A DNA stretch of 64,000 nucleotides from Dehalococcoidia bacterium (GCA_020432045.1 JAGQHB010000078.1:1-64000); one strand, 5' to 3'. Shown: positions 27,991-37,273, numbered from the stretch's first letter. Translations and numbers: made by a program. The notes: generated by a model not told the origin, from the letters alone.

Positions 27991-28605
27991 ATGACCGGCA
28001 CTCGGTGGGGCAAGGTACTGGCAGCCCTGTGGGATCGCGCCACACGACGCGAGGGTCCGGAAATGACCGCGCGCCGCGTCGCGGTTGCTGGAGGTGCGAG
28101 CGGCGACGTGCTCGAGCTCGGCTTCGGGACCGGCGCGAACTGGAGATACCTGCCCGCGGGCATCAGCTACGTCGGGATCGAGCCCGACCCTGCGATGCTC
28201 TCGCGGGGACGCGCACACGCCGTACAGTCAGACAGAGCTGTCCGGCTCGTAAGGGCTGAGGCCGAGGCGCTGCCCTTTGCCGCTGCATCCTTCGATACGG
28301 TGTTCGCGACACTCACGCTTTGTTCGGTACGGGACCTCGATGCGGCGCTCAAGGAGGTCGCTCGAGTACTGAAGCCTGGTGGGGAATTCCGGTTCTGGGA
28401 GCATACCAGGCCACAAAACCGCGTCGCTGCTCTGATCACGGATGTTGCCTGTCCGGCCTGGGCGTGGGCCGGGGGTGGGTGCAGGCTAAACCGCCGCACG
28501 ACAGAGGCACTTAATGCGGAGTTTGCGATGGAGGAAATCACAGCGTTCCGGATGTTTCTCCCGATGGTGCTCGGCGTGGGACGCCTTCGGCCTGAGGAGC
28601 AATAG
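27991..28605 (+). CDS. Class I SAM-dependent methyltransferase
   Basis: A 204-residue Methyltransf_11-type protein. Motif I is LELGFGTGANWRYLP, then IEPDPAML, the motif IV region FDTVFATLTLCSV and LKPGGEFRFWEH. It resembles the METTL7-like/thiol-methyltransferase group and phospholipid N-methyltransferases (CSVRDLDAALKEVARVLKPGG). The ATG at 27991 is preceded by GAGGCGAAG. It is likely co-transcribed with nfo, four bases downstream. The acceptor is unknown. Confidence 0.88.
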   Translation: MTGTRWGKVLAALWDRATRREGPEMTARRVAVAGGASGDVLELGFGTGANWRYLPAGISYVGIEPDPAMLSRGRAHAVQSDRAVRLVRAEAEALPFAAASFDTVFATLTLCSVRDLDAALKEVARVLKPGGEFRFWEHTRPQNRVAALITDVACPAWAWAGGGCRLNRRTTEALNAEFAMEEITAFRMFLPMVLGVGRLRPEEQ

Positions 28606-28608
28606 ACT

Positions 28609-29460
28609 GTGGCAATGCTTATCGGCGCCCAAATCTCCAGTGCAGGTGGCCTGTACAAAGTCTTCGAGCGCGCAGCGGAAATCGGTGCGGAAGCGATCCA
28701 GGTCTTCCTCTCGGCTCCGCAGCAGTGGAAACCGCCAACATTCAACGACGAACAGGTTGCCGCTTTCCGGAGCGCGCATGCAGCCTCGTCGCTGCCCGTC
28801 TTCGTACACGGGAGCTACCTGATGAACTTCGGGAGTAAGGACGAGGCACTGCTCAACCGGTCCGTCGCATCGCTGCGAAGCGGACTGCGCTGGGCAGGCG
28901 AGCTGGGCATGGTGGGGACGGTCTTTCACGTCGGAAGCCATCTTGGAGCCGGCTTCGAAGCGGTGCTCCCGAACGTCTGCGCGCGAATCCGCGAGGCGAT
29001 GGAGGCCAGCCCCAACGAGAGCCGGGTGCTGCTGGAGACGAACGCAGGCCAGGGAAATTGCATCGGCCGGACCTTCGCCGAGTTGGGCGCGATCATCCGG
29101 GGACTCGACGGCGATCCGCGTGTCGGCGTCTGCTTCGATACGTGCCACGTTTTTGCAATGGGCTACGACATCGCCAACCGCGAAGGCTGCGAGCAAACGA
29201 TGGAGGAGTTCGAGCGGGAGATCGGCGTGGACCGCCTGGTGGCCGTCCACGCGAACGACAGCAAGATGCCATTGGGCGGTGTCCGAGACCGCCACGAGAA
29301 CATTGGCGAGGGCGAGATTGGGCTCGACGGCTTCCGGACCATCATGCAGCACGCGGCATTCCGGGACGTGCCGTTCCTCCTGGAGGTTCCCGGTTTCGAG
29401 GGCAACGGCCCGGATGCAGAGAACGTCGCCCGCCTCAAGGCGATCAGGGACTCGCTTTAA
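28609..29460 (+). CDS. nfo: Deoxyribonuclease IV (AP endonuclease, Nfo family)
   Basis: A 283-residue TIM-barrel endonuclease IV. It opens LIGAQISSAGGLY and carries the metal-binding blocks VFHVGSHLGAGFE, ETNAGQGN, CFDTCHVFAMGYDI, HANDSKMPLGGVRDRHENIGEGEIG and a final LEVPG. It cuts 5' of abasic sites in base-excision repair. Start may be GTG at 28609, which has GAGGAG at good spacing, or ATG six bases later. The length is normal. Confidence 0.93.
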   Translation: MAMLIGAQISSAGGLYKVFERAAEIGAEAIQVFLSAPQQWKPPTFNDEQVAAFRSAHAASSLPVFVHGSYLMNFGSKDEALLNRSVASLRSGLRWAGELGMVGTVFHVGSHLGAGFEAVLPNVCARIREAMEASPNESRVLLETNAGQGNCIGRTFAELGAIIRGLDGDPRVGVCFDTCHVFAMGYDIANREGCEQTMEEFEREIGVDRLVAVHANDSKMPLGGVRDRHENIGEGEIGLDGFRTIMQHAAFRDVPFLLEVPGFEGNGPDAENVARLKAIRDSL

Positions 29461-29522
29461 CACGGCTCACATGGGTGCGCGCCTGCGGTTCCGTCTTGGC
29501 GTTGGGCTGGCTAGGCTGAGCG

Positions 29523-29843
29523 ATGATGTCTGACGCGGATACTCTCACTGGCAAACTCTCCGGCCCTCTCTTCACCGAATGCGCCGAATGGATCTGGGAA
29601 CAGATCCAGGAAGACGGGCACTTCGTGCAGGGCGAACTGATCGAGCTAATCCTGGTCACGGAGCGGATGCTCGGCGTTCAGGCGCTCGAGCGCACCGGCG
29701 CCGTCGAATCCGTGATGTCCCGGTTTGGCGAGATGGGGATCGGCGGCGACCCATCACCGATCACGCCCGATGTGGTCGACATGGTGCTCATGTGGGAAGA
29801 CGATTTCCTTGGTTTCGCGGGCATCTCGCGACCTGAAAGCTAA
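29523..29843 (+). CDS. Conserved-looking acidic hypothetical protein, 106 aa
   Basis: A 106-residue protein opening MMSDADTLTGKLSGPLF. It is acidic and helix-rich (FTECAEWIWEQIQEDGHFVQGELIELILVTERMLG), with a second block ITPDVVDMVLMWEDDFLGFAGI. I recognise no domain; the pattern ELI-LIL-TERMLG suggests a small all-alpha protein. It lies between nfo and the glmS leader, 62 bp after nfo. No frameshift or odd features. It is likely real because no larger gene competes and codon pattern looks normal. Confidence 0.65.
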   Translation: MMSDADTLTGKLSGPLFTECAEWIWEQIQEDGHFVQGELIELILVTERMLGVQALERTGAVESVMSRFGEMGIGGDPSPITPDVVDMVLMWEDDFLGFAGISRPES

Positions 29844-29856
29844 CGACGATCCAGCG

Positions 29857-29886
29857 TTGACGGGCGACCAGACGCCACGGACACTG
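29857..29886 (+). promoter_or_regulatory. Probable sigma-70-type promoter of the glmS transcript
   Basis: TTGACG at 29857-29862 and GACACT at 29880-29885 are separated by 17 bp. The -10 element matches TATAAT at three of six positions, including the most conserved A2 and T6. Start of transcription near 29892 would give a leader of about 57 nt before the ribozyme cleavage site, which is a usual arrangement. Confidence 0.4.
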
Positions 29887-29948
29887 GCAGCGGTCAGGGG
29901 GTGCATCCCAGCGAAGCAGCTTACCGAATCTACGGAGTGGACCAACGA

Positions 29949-30107
29949 AGCGCCTGACCCGCGAATGCGGGTGACGAGGTGGGGGCAGAATCGAACCTTC
30001 GGCGGGTGGCCCCCCGGCCGGCACGGTCGACAGGGCATCTGAAAAACGGGCACGGCAACGGCCCGACAAAGCAGGAGCCCACGTGCGAGGGGAACCGCAA
30101 CCCCCTC
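29949..30107 (+). ncRNA. glmS ribozyme (GlcN6P-activated self-cleaving leader of glmS)
   Basis: The 347-bp leader of glmS contains the glmS ribozyme core in order. Cleavage is expected between A29949 and G29950 in AAGCGCC. The P1 hairpin ACCCGC-GAAT-GCGGGT (29957-29972) follows. Then comes GACGAGG, next GGGGGC (29981-29986) pairing with GCCCCC (30009-30014) around AATCGA and TCGGCGGGTGG, and a P4-like CGGGC/GCCCG helix (30047-30065) flanked by GAAAAAC and ACAAAGCAGG. A final hairpin GAGGGG/CCCCTC ends near 30107. In characterised examples glucosamine-6-phosphate is a cofactor for cleavage and lowers glmS expression. The glmS gene is 83 bp downstream. Confidence 0.9.
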
Positions 30108-30190
30108 TCTCCACTCAATCAGCAGCAATCGACACGAACTTGACCGGACCTTCGCTATCCGGAGAACACGCTGCGTGCGGGGAGTTACGA

Positions 30191-32041
30191 ATGTGCGGAA
30201 TTGTTGGATACGTGGGCCCAAGAGACGCGGCCCCGATCCTGATCCAGGGGCTCCGGGACCTCGAATACCGTGGATATGACTCAGCCGGGATCGCCGTCAT
30301 GCCCAATACCGGCGACGAGATCGCAATCCGGAAGCGAGAGGGCAAGATCGCGAACCTCGAAGCGGCGGTCCGCGGTGGTGTACCGCTGCAGGGAGGCACT
30401 GGCATCGGCCACACCCGGTGGGCGACGCACGGCCGCCCCAGCGACACAAACGCCCATCCGCACCACAGCTGTGGGGGCGACGTTGTGGTCATCCACAACG
30501 GCATCGTGGAGAACTATGCCGAACTAAAAGCCGAGTTGAAGGCGGCTGGTCACACCTTTGCAAGTGAGACCGACACAGAAACCATTGCGCACCTCGTCGA
30601 GCAGCAAGTCACCGAGGGCCTCACGTTATCCGAAGCGCTGCGTCATACCACGGCGCGGCTGCGCGGGTCACACGCCATCCTCGCGCTGAACCGAAAGGAA
30701 CCGGGGGTGATCGCCGGCGCGCGCATCGGCAATGCCGGAGGCATCGTTGTCGGCTTTGGAGAGGGCGAAAGCTTCCTTGCCAGCGACCTGGCAGCGGTCA
30801 TCGCGCACACACGGGATGTCGCATTCCTCCGGGACGGCGAGTTCGTGACGGTCACGGCCAGCGGTGTCGACTGTTTTGACCAGGATGGGCGGACGATCAC
30901 CCCGGAACGGCGAGTGGTGCCTCTCGACCCCGTGAGTGCGCTCAAGGGCCAGTACCGCCACTTCATGCTGAAGGAGATCATGGAACAGCCGGTCGCGCTT
31001 TCGGACACGATTGGGTCACTCATCGTGGTCGACCCGCCGGAGTTGCAGCTGATGGCGCTTGGCGCGGCCGCCGCACGCCTGAAGGACACGAAACGGGTCG
31101 TCCTCCTAGGCATGGGAACATCGCTCCACGCTGCGATGATCGGCCGCCGCTATTTCGAACTCTTCGCGGGCATCCCGGCGGAGGTAGATAACGCCAGCGA
31201 GTTCCGCTATCGGGAGCCGGTGCTCGATGCCGAGACGCTCGTCGTGACCGTCAGCCAGTCGGGCGAGACGGTGGACGTTCTGGAAGCGATGGCCATTGCG
31301 CGAGAGGCGGGATCCGCTCAGGTCACCATTTGCAACGTGGAGGGCGCACAGACCACGCGCGTGGCCGACGGTGCCGTCTATACCCGTGCAGGGATGGAGC
31401 GAGGCGTCGCCAGTACGAAGACGCTGCTTACTTCCATCGTCGCGCTGTATTGCCTGGCGCTGGCGACGGGCAAGGCCAGGGGACACATTTCGCCACAAGA
31501 TCTTGCGGGACGAATCCGGGACCTCGTAATTCTCCCGGAGGCAGTTGCATCGGTCCTGGCGGACGCGGACGTGTATGAGCAGATGGCGCCGGCGCTGGCG
31601 CGGTTCAACGATTTCCTCTTTCTTGGTCGAGGGCTGGCCTACCCGGTGGCGATGGAAGGAGCACTCAAGCTCAAGGAGATCAGCTACATCCATGCAGAGG
31701 GGTACGCCGCCGGCGAGATGAAACACGGACCCATTGCGCTCATCGACCGCGAATTCCCGACGGTCGCGATCGCGACGCGCCACGCGCTGCGTTCCAAGAT
31801 GGTTTCGAACATCGAACAGGTGCAGGCCCGTGGCGGCGAAGTGCTCGCGATTGTGACGGAAGGGGATACGGAAATCCCCGGCCTCGTACGCTATACAGTA
31901 TCGATTCCGGACGTGCCGGAGTTACTCGAACCGATCGTGGCGACCGTCCCACTGCAGTGCCTTTCCTACCAAATTGCCCTGCAGCGAGGTTGCGACGTCG
32001 ACCAGCCCCGGAACCTCGCCAAGACGGTGACGGTAGAATGA
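30191..32041 (+). CDS. glmS: Glutamine-fructose-6-phosphate aminotransferase (isomerizing)
   Basis: A 616-residue GlmS. The N-terminal Cys nucleophile follows the initiator (MCGIVGYVG), with GIGHTRWATHGRPSDTNAHPH as the glutaminase signature and two SIS sugar-isomerase domains (SQSGETVDVLEA near residue 356 and the VAMEGALKLKEISYIHAEGYAAGEMKHGP block), ending DQPRNLAKTVTVE. It makes glucosamine-6-phosphate, the entry to peptidoglycan and lipid sugars. The ATG at 30191 has GGGGAG upstream. Expression is expected to be controlled by the ribozyme immediately upstream. Confidence 0.95.
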   Translation: MCGIVGYVGPRDAAPILIQGLRDLEYRGYDSAGIAVMPNTGDEIAIRKREGKIANLEAAVRGGVPLQGGTGIGHTRWATHGRPSDTNAHPHHSCGGDVVVIHNGIVENYAELKAELKAAGHTFASETDTETIAHLVEQQVTEGLTLSEALRHTTARLRGSHAILALNRKEPGVIAGARIGNAGGIVVGFGEGESFLASDLAAVIAHTRDVAFLRDGEFVTVTASGVDCFDQDGRTITPERRVVPLDPVSALKGQYRHFMLKEIMEQPVALSDTIGSLIVVDPPELQLMALGAAAARLKDTKRVVLLGMGTSLHAAMIGRRYFELFAGIPAEVDNASEFRYREPVLDAETLVVTVSQSGETVDVLEAMAIAREAGSAQVTICNVEGAQTTRVADGAVYTRAGMERGVASTKTLLTSIVALYCLALATGKARGHISPQDLAGRIRDLVILPEAVASVLADADVYEQMAPALARFNDFLFLGRGLAYPVAMEGALKLKEISYIHAEGYAAGEMKHGPIALIDREFPTVAIATRHALRSKMVSNIEQVQARGGEVLAIVTEGDTEIPGLVRYTVSIPDVPELLEPIVATVPLQCLSYQIALQRGCDVDQPRNLAKTVTVE

Positions 32042-32159
32042 ACAGGGACTTTAGACCGGCGCGGGCGCGGCATTCGGCCGTTCCCTGCCTCATGGGCGCT
32101 GCGTATGATCTTGAGTCGTCGACCGAAATGTATGCCCAAGCGGCGGAGGTATAGCCAGC

Positions 32160-34454
32160 GTGATTAGCACAACGAACGCTGTCGTCTGGTTCTCTGAAGT
32201 CGGGAGAGACGATGTCCCGGTGGTAGGGGGAAAAGGCGCAAATCTCGGCGAACTTACACGGGCCGGGATCCCAGTCCCGCCAGGCTTCGTCGTCACGGCA
32301 GATACCTACTTCCGGTTCATCGACCACAGCGGCCTTGAGCCGGCCATCCGCAAAGAGCTGTTCGGCCTCGATGTCCACAACTCGCGGGACCTGAACGAAC
32401 GGGCGTCGCGCATCCGGGCTCGCCTGATGGAAGCACCAGTGCCGGCCCACATCGCGGAAGCAATCCGCATGGGATACCGCGAACTCGGGCAGGGGCCTGT
32501 TGCCGTTCGCAGTTCCGCCACGGCGGAAGACCTGCCGGAAGCGAGCTTCGCCGGCCAGCAAAGCACCTACCTCAACGTTGTCGGCGAAGAGAATGTCGTG
32601 CGCGCCGTCCAGGCGTGCTGGGCGTCGCTTTGGGAAGGGCGAGCTATCTTCTACCGGGAAGAGTCAGGCTACGACCACATGAAGGTCGGCCTTGCCGTGC
32701 CCGTACAGCGAATGGTGCAGTCCGAGATCTCCGGCGTCATGTTCACCGTTGAGCCGGTGACATCGGATGCGACCAAGATCACGATCGAAGCGGTGTACGG
32801 CCTTGGCGAGGGTATCGTCTCCGGGGAGATTTCCCCTGACCTCTACATCGTCTCGAAGCAGTCTCTGCAGGTGCTGGATATCACACATGCACCACAGGAC
32901 CGGATGATTTCGCGCCACCTCGGCTCGGATGGCGGATATGAAACCGGCAACACGTGGCAGGAGGTGCCCGCCGGCCTCGGCGGCCGTCAAAAGCTGACAG
33001 AGGACCAAATCCGCGAGCTGGCGCGAATCGGCCGGGGTGTTGAAGAGCACTACGGCAGCCACCAGGACATCGAATGGGCCTACGAGGGCGGGAATTTCTA
33101 CCTCGTCCAGTCCCGTCCCGTCACGACGATGCGTGCGACGGACGACGAAGGTGACGAGGGCGAGACCGAAACAGCGCCATTGCTTCTCTCCGGCCAGCCT
33201 GCGAGCCCGGGCGTCGGATTCGGGAAGGTGCGAATCGTGCATGATCCGGCCGACATCGACATCGTCAGGCCCGGAGACATCCTGGTTGCAGAAATGACGA
33301 CTCCGGACTTCGTCCCTGCAATGAAACGGGCCGTAGCGATTATCACGGATCGTGGCGGGCGCACCTGCCATGCGGCCATCGTCAGCCGCGAACTCGGTAT
33401 CCCCTGCGTCGTCGGCGCAGGAGATGCGACGAGGCAGCTCGCCGTGGACCAGGAAATCACGGTCGACGGATCAAGCGGTGCGGTTTACCAGGGCGAAGCC
33501 CTGGCGAGGCTTGCCTGGTACGAACGGCAGAAAGAACGATATGCGAAGTCGGCGTCGCTGAAGACGACGACGAAGCTGTACGTGAACCTCGCCGAGCCGG
33601 AACTTGCAGAGAGAGTTGCCGCGCAACAGGTCGACGGCGTCGGATTGTTGCGGGCCGAGTTCATCGTTGCGCAGATCGGCGTCCACCCGCGTACGTTCAT
33701 CGAAGAGGGCCGGCCCGAGGAATACACGCGGCAACTGGCTGATGGTATCCGCGAGTTTTGCCGGGCGTTTGACCCGCGACCGGTGGTCTATCGCCTGACG
33801 GACTTCAAGACGAACGAGTACGCGAACCTTCGAGGTGGGACGAAGTACGAGGCAAACGAAGAAAACCCGATGATCGGGTTCCGGGGAGCTAGCCGGTACA
33901 TCGAAGAGCCGGATGTCTTCCAACTCGAGATCGAGGCAATCAAGCTGGTCCGGGCCGAGTACAACAACCTGTACGTTATGGTGCCATTCGTTCGGACGCC
34001 CGCCGAGTTAACACGCGTAAAGCAGATCCTCGCTGAGCACGGACTCCAGCGCGGGGACGACTTCAAGCTCTGGATGATGGTGGAAGTGCCGTCGAACGTA
34101 CTTATCCTCGATAGCTTCATTGAAGTCGGCATCGACGGGATCTCGATCGGCTCGAACGACCTCACCCAGCTGGTGCTGGGCGTAGACCGCGACAGCGAGA
34201 AGTTGGCCCACACGTTCGATGAACGCAACGAAGCCGTGATGCTCGCGATTCAACACGCCGTGTTGACGGCCCGCCGGAGGGGGATCACGGTCTCTATCTG
34301 CGGCCAGGCTCCAAGCGTCTATCCGGAAGTCACGGAGAAGCTGGTGGAATGGGGGGCAACGAGCGTCAGCGTGAGCCCGGACATGATCAATCAAACGCGG
34401 GAGATCATTGCCAACGCGGAAGTGAAGCTGGGCAAGGCGCCCAAACCCGACTAA
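32160..34454 (+). CDS. ppsA: Phosphoenolpyruvate synthase (pyruvate, water dikinase)
   Basis: A 764-residue PEP synthase. The N-terminal pyruvate-phosphate dikinase ATP-grasp domain carries PVVGGKGANLGEL and AVRSSATAEDLPEASFAGQQ. The central phosphohistidine domain has TDRGGRTCHAAIVSRELGIPCVVG with the catalytic His404. The C-terminal PEP-binding barrel carries GLLRAEFIVAQIGVHPR, MIGFRGASRY and ISIGSNDLTQL. It converts pyruvate and ATP to PEP, supporting gluconeogenesis. The start is a GTG at 32160. The 118-bp gap after glmS shows nothing I can identify. Confidence 0.95.
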   Translation: MISTTNAVVWFSEVGRDDVPVVGGKGANLGELTRAGIPVPPGFVVTADTYFRFIDHSGLEPAIRKELFGLDVHNSRDLNERASRIRARLMEAPVPAHIAEAIRMGYRELGQGPVAVRSSATAEDLPEASFAGQQSTYLNVVGEENVVRAVQACWASLWEGRAIFYREESGYDHMKVGLAVPVQRMVQSEISGVMFTVEPVTSDATKITIEAVYGLGEGIVSGEISPDLYIVSKQSLQVLDITHAPQDRMISRHLGSDGGYETGNTWQEVPAGLGGRQKLTEDQIRELARIGRGVEEHYGSHQDIEWAYEGGNFYLVQSRPVTTMRATDDEGDEGETETAPLLLSGQPASPGVGFGKVRIVHDPADIDIVRPGDILVAEMTTPDFVPAMKRAVAIITDRGGRTCHAAIVSRELGIPCVVGAGDATRQLAVDQEITVDGSSGAVYQGEALARLAWYERQKERYAKSASLKTTTKLYVNLAEPELAERVAAQQVDGVGLLRAEFIVAQIGVHPRTFIEEGRPEEYTRQLADGIREFCRAFDPRPVVYRLTDFKTNEYANLRGGTKYEANEENPMIGFRGASRYIEEPDVFQLEIEAIKLVRAEYNNLYVMVPFVRTPAELTRVKQILAEHGLQRGDDFKLWMMVEVPSNVLILDSFIEVGIDGISIGSNDLTQLVLGVDRDSEKLAHTFDERNEAVMLAIQHAVLTARRRGITVSICGQAPSVYPEVTEKLVEWGATSVSVSPDMINQTREIIANAEVKLGKAPKPD

Positions 34455-34489
34455 GCAATGGCGAACACGTCCACAGGTACAATCCTGCT

Positions 34490-35548
34490 ATGGACCTTTC
34501 TAACGTCCGGCGCAGGTTGGAGGCGCGCGAGTCGCTGCTGAGCCCGCTGGCCACGCGGTCCCGGTGGGCGGTTCGGCGGCGTACCGAGGCTCCGGACCCT
34601 GTTCGGACATCGTTTCAACGCGACCGTGACCGGATTGTCCACACGAAAGCCTTCCGGCGGCTAAAGCACAAGACTCAGGTCTTCATTGCCCCGCAGCAAG
34701 ATCACTACGTCACCCGCCTTACGCACACGATCGAAGTCGCCCAGGTGGCGCGGACGATCGCACGGGCGCTGAACCTCAACGAAGACCTCGCCGAAGCCGC
34801 GGCACTGGGCCACGACATCGGCCACGGACCGTTCGGTCACGCCGGGGAAGAGGCCCTGGCCGAGTGCCTGCCAGACGGCTTTCGGCACAACTACCAGTCC
34901 GTTCGCGTACTGGACCAGCTCGAACATAGGGGCGAGGGCCTCAACCTCACGCTGCAAACTCTTGAGGCGGTCGAGAAGTCCAGCAAAGTCCGTGAGGATA
35001 TCTTCGCCGAAGGCTGGGGCGTGCCAGCCACCCTTGAGGGCCAGGTCGTGAAAGTCGCTGATGCCATCGCCTACGTGAACCATGACATCCTCGATGCGGT
35101 CCGCGCGGGGATCATTACCGAAAGTGACCTCCCGGACGCTGCGCGCATCCACCTGGGGACGACGCATTCCGAACGGTTGAATGCGCTGGTGTCCGATGTA
35201 ATTGCTTCCAGCTGGGACGCTACTGGTCGCGGCCCCACCAGACCTGAGCCCTTGATCAGGATGAGCGCACCCATCGCGGCCGCCGCCAACGAATTGCGGG
35301 AGTTCATGTTCCAGCGCGTCTACCTGTACGACCGGACACGGTCAGAGGCGGAGCGAGGCAAACGGGTGGTCACATTCCTCTTCCGTCACTACGAACAGAT
35401 ACCGGAAGCGATAGATTCGGATTACTGCCTGGATGGCGATCCGCCTCCCCGGCGTGCCGCAGACTTTGTTAGCGGGATGACTGACCGGTACGCGATCCGG
35501 CTGGCCACGGAACTGGGGTGCGAGGACGCTCGCGATTGGCGTGTCTAA
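34490..35548 (+). CDS. dgt: Deoxyguanosinetriphosphate triphosphohydrolase-like protein
   Basis: A 352-residue HD-domain dNTPase. Key blocks are VRTSFQRDRDRIVHTKAFRRLKHKTQVF, TRLTHTIEVAQVARTIARAL, the HD pair in ALGHDIGHGPFGHAGE and LEGQVVKVADAIAYVNHDI. The family hydrolyses dGTP or other dNTPs to nucleosides and triphosphate. The length fits the shorter dGTPase-like subtype. The ATG at 34490 follows ppsA by 35 bp and the gene precedes the SH3-domain protein and dnaG on the same strand; dgt-dnaG proximity is common in bacteria. Confidence 0.92.
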   Translation: MDLSNVRRRLEARESLLSPLATRSRWAVRRRTEAPDPVRTSFQRDRDRIVHTKAFRRLKHKTQVFIAPQQDHYVTRLTHTIEVAQVARTIARALNLNEDLAEAAALGHDIGHGPFGHAGEEALAECLPDGFRHNYQSVRVLDQLEHRGEGLNLTLQTLEAVEKSSKVREDIFAEGWGVPATLEGQVVKVADAIAYVNHDILDAVRAGIITESDLPDAARIHLGTTHSERLNALVSDVIASSWDATGRGPTRPEPLIRMSAPIAAAANELREFMFQRVYLYDRTRSEAERGKRVVTFLFRHYEQIPEAIDSDYCLDGDPPPRRAADFVSGMTDRYAIRLATELGCEDARDWRV

Positions 35549-35644
35549 CCGGGAACTAAACGTGGCGTTGCCCTGCCGTGCTCATTTCTTGCCGGTATGG
35601 AAAGGCGGCGCGGATAATCGGGACGGGCTCCCTCCGCCTATGCT

Positions 35645-37273
35645 ATGACGAATCGACCCAACTTCCCCGATGATGAGCCCGTCATTGGTGCTCCGCCAAA
35701 GGGGTTTCCAACGGAACGGCTGGACGCTGGCCCGGTGATCGGTTCCACCGGCCGGCCGGTACCGCCCCGCCCCGTGGTGACGCCCAGGCGCGTGGGGCCG
35801 CCCCCGCTTCCGGAAGTCACGCCTGAAATCGACTATTATGACAATTACGATGAGGGGGCGCCGACCCGGAATCCGTGGTTCTATGCGTTCCTCGCCGCCG
35901 TAGCCGTAATCGGCGCGGCACTGGTCTTCGTCTTTGTCCGGTCCATCGATATTGGCGGCAACAACGACGAACCCAACACGGCAACAGTACAGCCAGCAGC
36001 GCTGCAAGCCGTGATGATCGCGCCGCGCGATGGAGACCGTGTGAAAGCGGGCGATACCGTGGAGTTCGTCGTACGTATCGCATCCAGCCAGGCGATCACC
36101 AGGGTCGAACTGCTGATCGATAACAAGGCCGTCGCGGAAGGAAAGGCAGTCGAGGCGCCAGGTGCGACCCCCGTAACAACGCCAGTTCTCGCGAAGCTCT
36201 ATGACGCGACCCTCACCACGCGGTTAGCAGAGCGTGGGGACCACACGGCCGTCGTCCGAGTCACGGCCGGTGCCGCGACCATTTCGACGGCAACGGTACG
36301 GCTCGTGGTATTCGAAGAGCCAACTGACCCCCGGATTACGGCCCGCGTTGTCGCCACCGCGTCGGTCCGTTCGGGTCCTGCCGAAACGTGGCCCGAGGTG
36401 ACCCGGCTCCAGCCCGGGGCAGAGGTTCGGTTGGTGGCAAGGACACGCGACAGCGAGTGGTTGCAGATCGACGACTCGGCAGGTGAACGCTGGATCCGCC
36501 GCAACGCCGTATCGGAGAGCGGCAGCCTCTCGACCCTTCCCATCCGCGATGTAACCGCGACACCACCGCCAACAGCGACGGCGACGCCGCCCACCACGCC
36601 AACCCCCAGCACTGCCAACCTGCCGGACTTTTCTCCGTCCGACGCCCGGTTTGTCTTCGCAGACCGTGGACGGGCGGCACTCCGTGTGACGATCAAGAAC
36701 GACGGAGCGGACTTTTCCGGCCCGCTCGTGATCGAAGCGGTCACCTCGCCCGGCAGCCTGCTCGTATCGCCGCTGGTGTTCGATATCAACCTTCGGACTG
36801 GACGGGTTGCGACCGTCGACTTCGAAGTCACTGGGGCATTGCCTGACCGCGCCGACGTGACGGTTCGAGTCGATCCCGAAAATGCTATCGAAGAATCCAA
36901 CGAGGACAACAACACCGTCGGGTTCACGGGCGTCCGCGCTCCCGCCGATCCACCGGAGATTTCGATTTCGTCAGCGACGATTGTCGATGGACAGATCAAT
37001 GTGACCGTTACGAACCTCGGAGGGCAGTTGGCTCCCACCGAAGTGAGCGTCGTGGTGGAGGTCGGGACGAACCAGTCCCAGTCTAAGCGGGTGCTGTCAC
37101 TCGACACCGACGAGTCGGCGCATTTCCAGGTACCCGTACCGGCCGCAGGAACGGCGACGGTGCGCGTGCTTCTCAACGGAGCCACAGCGGCTACGGGCAC
37201 GGTACAGATCCCGGGCACAGCCACGGCTACGGCCACGACAGCGGCGACCACCACCGGGACGCCCACACCCTGA
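35645..37273 (+). CDS. Membrane-anchored protein with SH3b-like and CARDB-like domains
   Basis: A 542-residue protein. A proline-rich cytoplasmic head (about residues 1-75) is followed by one membrane span (WFYAFLAAVAVIGAALVFVF) and an exported tail. The tail contains an Ig/Big-like segment, an SH3b-like domain (ARVVATASVRSGPAETW ... DSEWLQI), a Pro/Thr linker (TPPPTATATPPTTPTP) and CARDB-like repeats (LPDFSPSDARFVF and later FEVTGALPDRADVTVRVD). It ends in an Ala/Thr-rich tail. It probably acts at the cell surface. No catalytic motif is seen. The domain names are by pattern, not search. Confidence 0.75.
   Translation: MTNRPNFPDDEPVIGAPPKGFPTERLDAGPVIGSTGRPVPPRPVVTPRRVGPPPLPEVTPEIDYYDNYDEGAPTRNPWFYAFLAAVAVIGAALVFVFVRSIDIGGNNDEPNTATVQPAALQAVMIAPRDGDRVKAGDTVEFVVRIASSQAITRVELLIDNKAVAEGKAVEAPGATPVTTPVLAKLYDATLTTRLAERGDHTAVVRVTAGAATISTATVRLVVFEEPTDPRITARVVATASVRSGPAETWPEVTRLQPGAEVRLVARTRDSEWLQIDDSAGERWIRRNAVSESGSLSTLPIRDVTATPPPTATATPPTTPTPSTANLPDFSPSDARFVFADRGRAALRVTIKNDGADFSGPLVIEAVTSPGSLLVSPLVFDINLRTGRVATVDFEVTGALPDRADVTVRVDPENAIEESNEDNNTVGFTGVRAPADPPEISISSATIVDGQINVTVTNLGGQLAPTEVSVVVEVGTNQSQSKRVLSLDTDESAHFQVPVPAAGTATVRVLLNGATAATGTVQIPGTATATATTAATTTGTPTP

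Noticed and set aside
29960-30110. tRNA- or SRP-RNA-like signals on the minus strand (GGTTCGATTC and a G-rich 5' part)
   Set aside because: The T-arm stem pairs poorly (two of five pairs fail), no acceptor partner exists, and the SRP core GGAAG/AGCAGC motif is missing. On the plus strand the same bases form a well-matched glmS ribozyme directly before glmS.
32038-32154. Small open frame overlapping the glmS stop (about 38 codons)
   Set aside because: It has an ATGA overlap but no ribosome-binding site, no hydrophobic or conserved pattern and atypical composition. I treat it as part of the 118-bp intergenic gap.
36199-37266. Minus-strand open frame of 355 codons
   Set aside because: Complement of the low-complexity Pro/Thr/Val-rich SH3/CARDB-like protein; repetitive composition, no motifs.
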